Assembly: GCA_955652195.1 (NCBI GenBank)
Contig: CATPBC010000197.1
Coordinates: 1-5,701, forward strand
Source of the DNA: an uncultured Xanthobacteraceae bacterium
GTDB lineage: Bacteria > Pseudomonadota > Alphaproteobacteria > Rhizobiales > Xanthobacteraceae
Reading direction: 5' to 3'
Length of the DNA stretch: 5,701 bases
In this document: in pieces, positions 5,391-5,701 of the stretch
How the letters are laid out: the number at the start of each line of letters is the position of its first letter
Numbering within the stretch: position 1 is the stretch's first letter
The notes under the pieces: model-generated
The model's input: only the letters and a program-made list of their open reading frames with translations
What the model was told of the DNA's origin: nothing
Databases searched by the model: none
Position numbers and translations under genes: made by a program

Positions 5391-5622
5391 TGATCCCCCA
5401 ATACGCTGTACTCAAGCCCCAACATTGAGTCGCGAATCGCGTGAACTATCCTCACGTGCATTAGGGCGTCAGTGAGTTGGCATTGTGAAATTCGCGACGA
5501 CAGACAAGCCATCATTTCGCCCAACGTGCGGCGCGACGCGCCAAACGTTGACCGCCGTCGACTGTCGTCTGAAGGAAAATGGCCGCAGATTCGCGAAGGG
5601 CCGCGGTCGAAACGCGCGCGGT
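5391..5622. other. Upstream region of the minus-strand operon, no gene seen
   Basis: This spacer must hold the promoter of the two-gene operon and the end of the gene at the right edge. I see no convincing -35/-10 pair. It contains the dyad at 5522-5550, longer-range arms GACGACAG (5496-5503) and CTGTCGTC (5562-5569) around it, three copies of TCGCGA (5430, 5492 and 5591), and GANTC sites at 5427, 5434 and 5588. Confidence 0.5.
5522..5550. repeat. Long near-perfect dyad upstream of the envelope operon
   Basis: CAACGT (5522-5527) and ACGTTG (5545-5550) surround GGCGCG (5530-5535) and CGCGCC (5537-5542), all symmetrical about the single base A5536. Twelve pairs match, with one 2x2 mismatch. 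The one-base centre makes it look more like an operator for a dimeric protein than a simple hairpin, though a GC-rich hairpin after the edge gene (stop at 5623) is also possible. No T-run follows. Confidence 0.55.
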
Positions 5623-5701
5623 TTAAGCCAAATCGACGGCAAAGCGTTTGAGATCGCCGAGCGAGCAATAAGTCAGCGCCGCCTGGTGGGTGGCGCGCAG
5701 G
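5623..5701 (-). CDS. 3' end of an unidentified minus-strand gene (partial)
   Basis: Read on the minus strand from the window edge, the frame gives LRATHQAALTYCSLGDLKRF then AVDLA and TAA (5625-5623). Most codons end in G or C, and the sequence looks like a normal soluble C-terminus, amphipathic and ending in a short helix. The start and most of the gene lie outside the window, so I cannot name the product. It points the same way as the envelope operon, with the dyad-bearing spacer between. Confidence 0.5.
   Translation of the reverse strand, partial: LRATHQAALTYCSLGDLKRFAVDLA

Noticed and set aside
5384..5668. 94-residue minus-strand frame in the operon's upstream spacer
   Set aside because: It crosses the dyad, is Arg/Ser-rich, resembles no family, and conflicts with the better-looking partial gene at the edge.
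1..5701. CRISPR arrays, tRNA/rRNA genes, transposases or known defence genes
   Set aside because: I read both strands and saw no regularly spaced repeats, cloverleaf-like segments, or transposase, nuclease or toxin-antitoxin motifs.

Overview
The window looks like an accessory stretch of an alphaproteobacterial chromosome, most likely from Bradyrhizobium or a close relative in the Nitrobacteraceae. The DNA is GC-rich. Several proteins resemble small or exported families that I know mainly from Bradyrhizobium: the short 'CYxHxxDCARKAAAQ' protein, a DUF2865 protein, the 'SRPSIGTRMFRSLARF' membrane protein and the 'HWYYRVDRTNNRHCWYL' secreted/membrane protein. These assignments come from recall of the families, not from a database search.

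Left part (1-1444, plus strand): a 58-residue hypothetical protein with a strong ribosome-binding site is followed almost without a gap by a GT4-type glycosyltransferase of the kind used in O-antigen or exopolysaccharide synthesis. The glycosyltransferase is well preserved through residue 360. There the linker that normally leads to the final helix is missing, and the reading frame is wrong for the end of the protein. The expected C-terminal helix (MGARARQMLDARF...) is still present at 1312-1404 in another frame. The gene is therefore probably damaged, or makes a protein with an abnormal tail.

Middle part (1445-3843): a gene-free gap with one good hairpin (1502-1525) is followed by two minus-strand genes. 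One encodes a 113-residue single-pass membrane protein, the other a 145-residue exported protein. A 403-base spacer then separates the latter from a divergent plus-strand gene for a 255-residue exported DUF2865 protein with six cysteines.

Right part (3844-5701, minus strand): two genes form a probable operon, transcribed from right to left. The first (5390-4428) encodes a protein with a signal peptide, a Cys/Trp-rich N-terminal motif and a central membrane helix. The second (4410-3844) encodes a membrane-anchored coiled-coil protein with a Pro-rich tail. They are 17 bases apart, and the second gene's Shine-Dalgarno lies just past the first gene's stop. Upstream is a spacer with an unusual nested dyad, and at the edge is the 3' end of another minus-strand gene.

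Taken together, five consecutive complete genes encode exported or membrane-anchored proteins of unknown function, next to a decaying envelope-sugar glycosyltransferase. I see no tRNA, rRNA, transposase, CRISPR array or recognised defence system. The most notable items are the disrupted glycosyltransferase, the uncharacterised envelope protein cluster and the dyad at 5522-5550.
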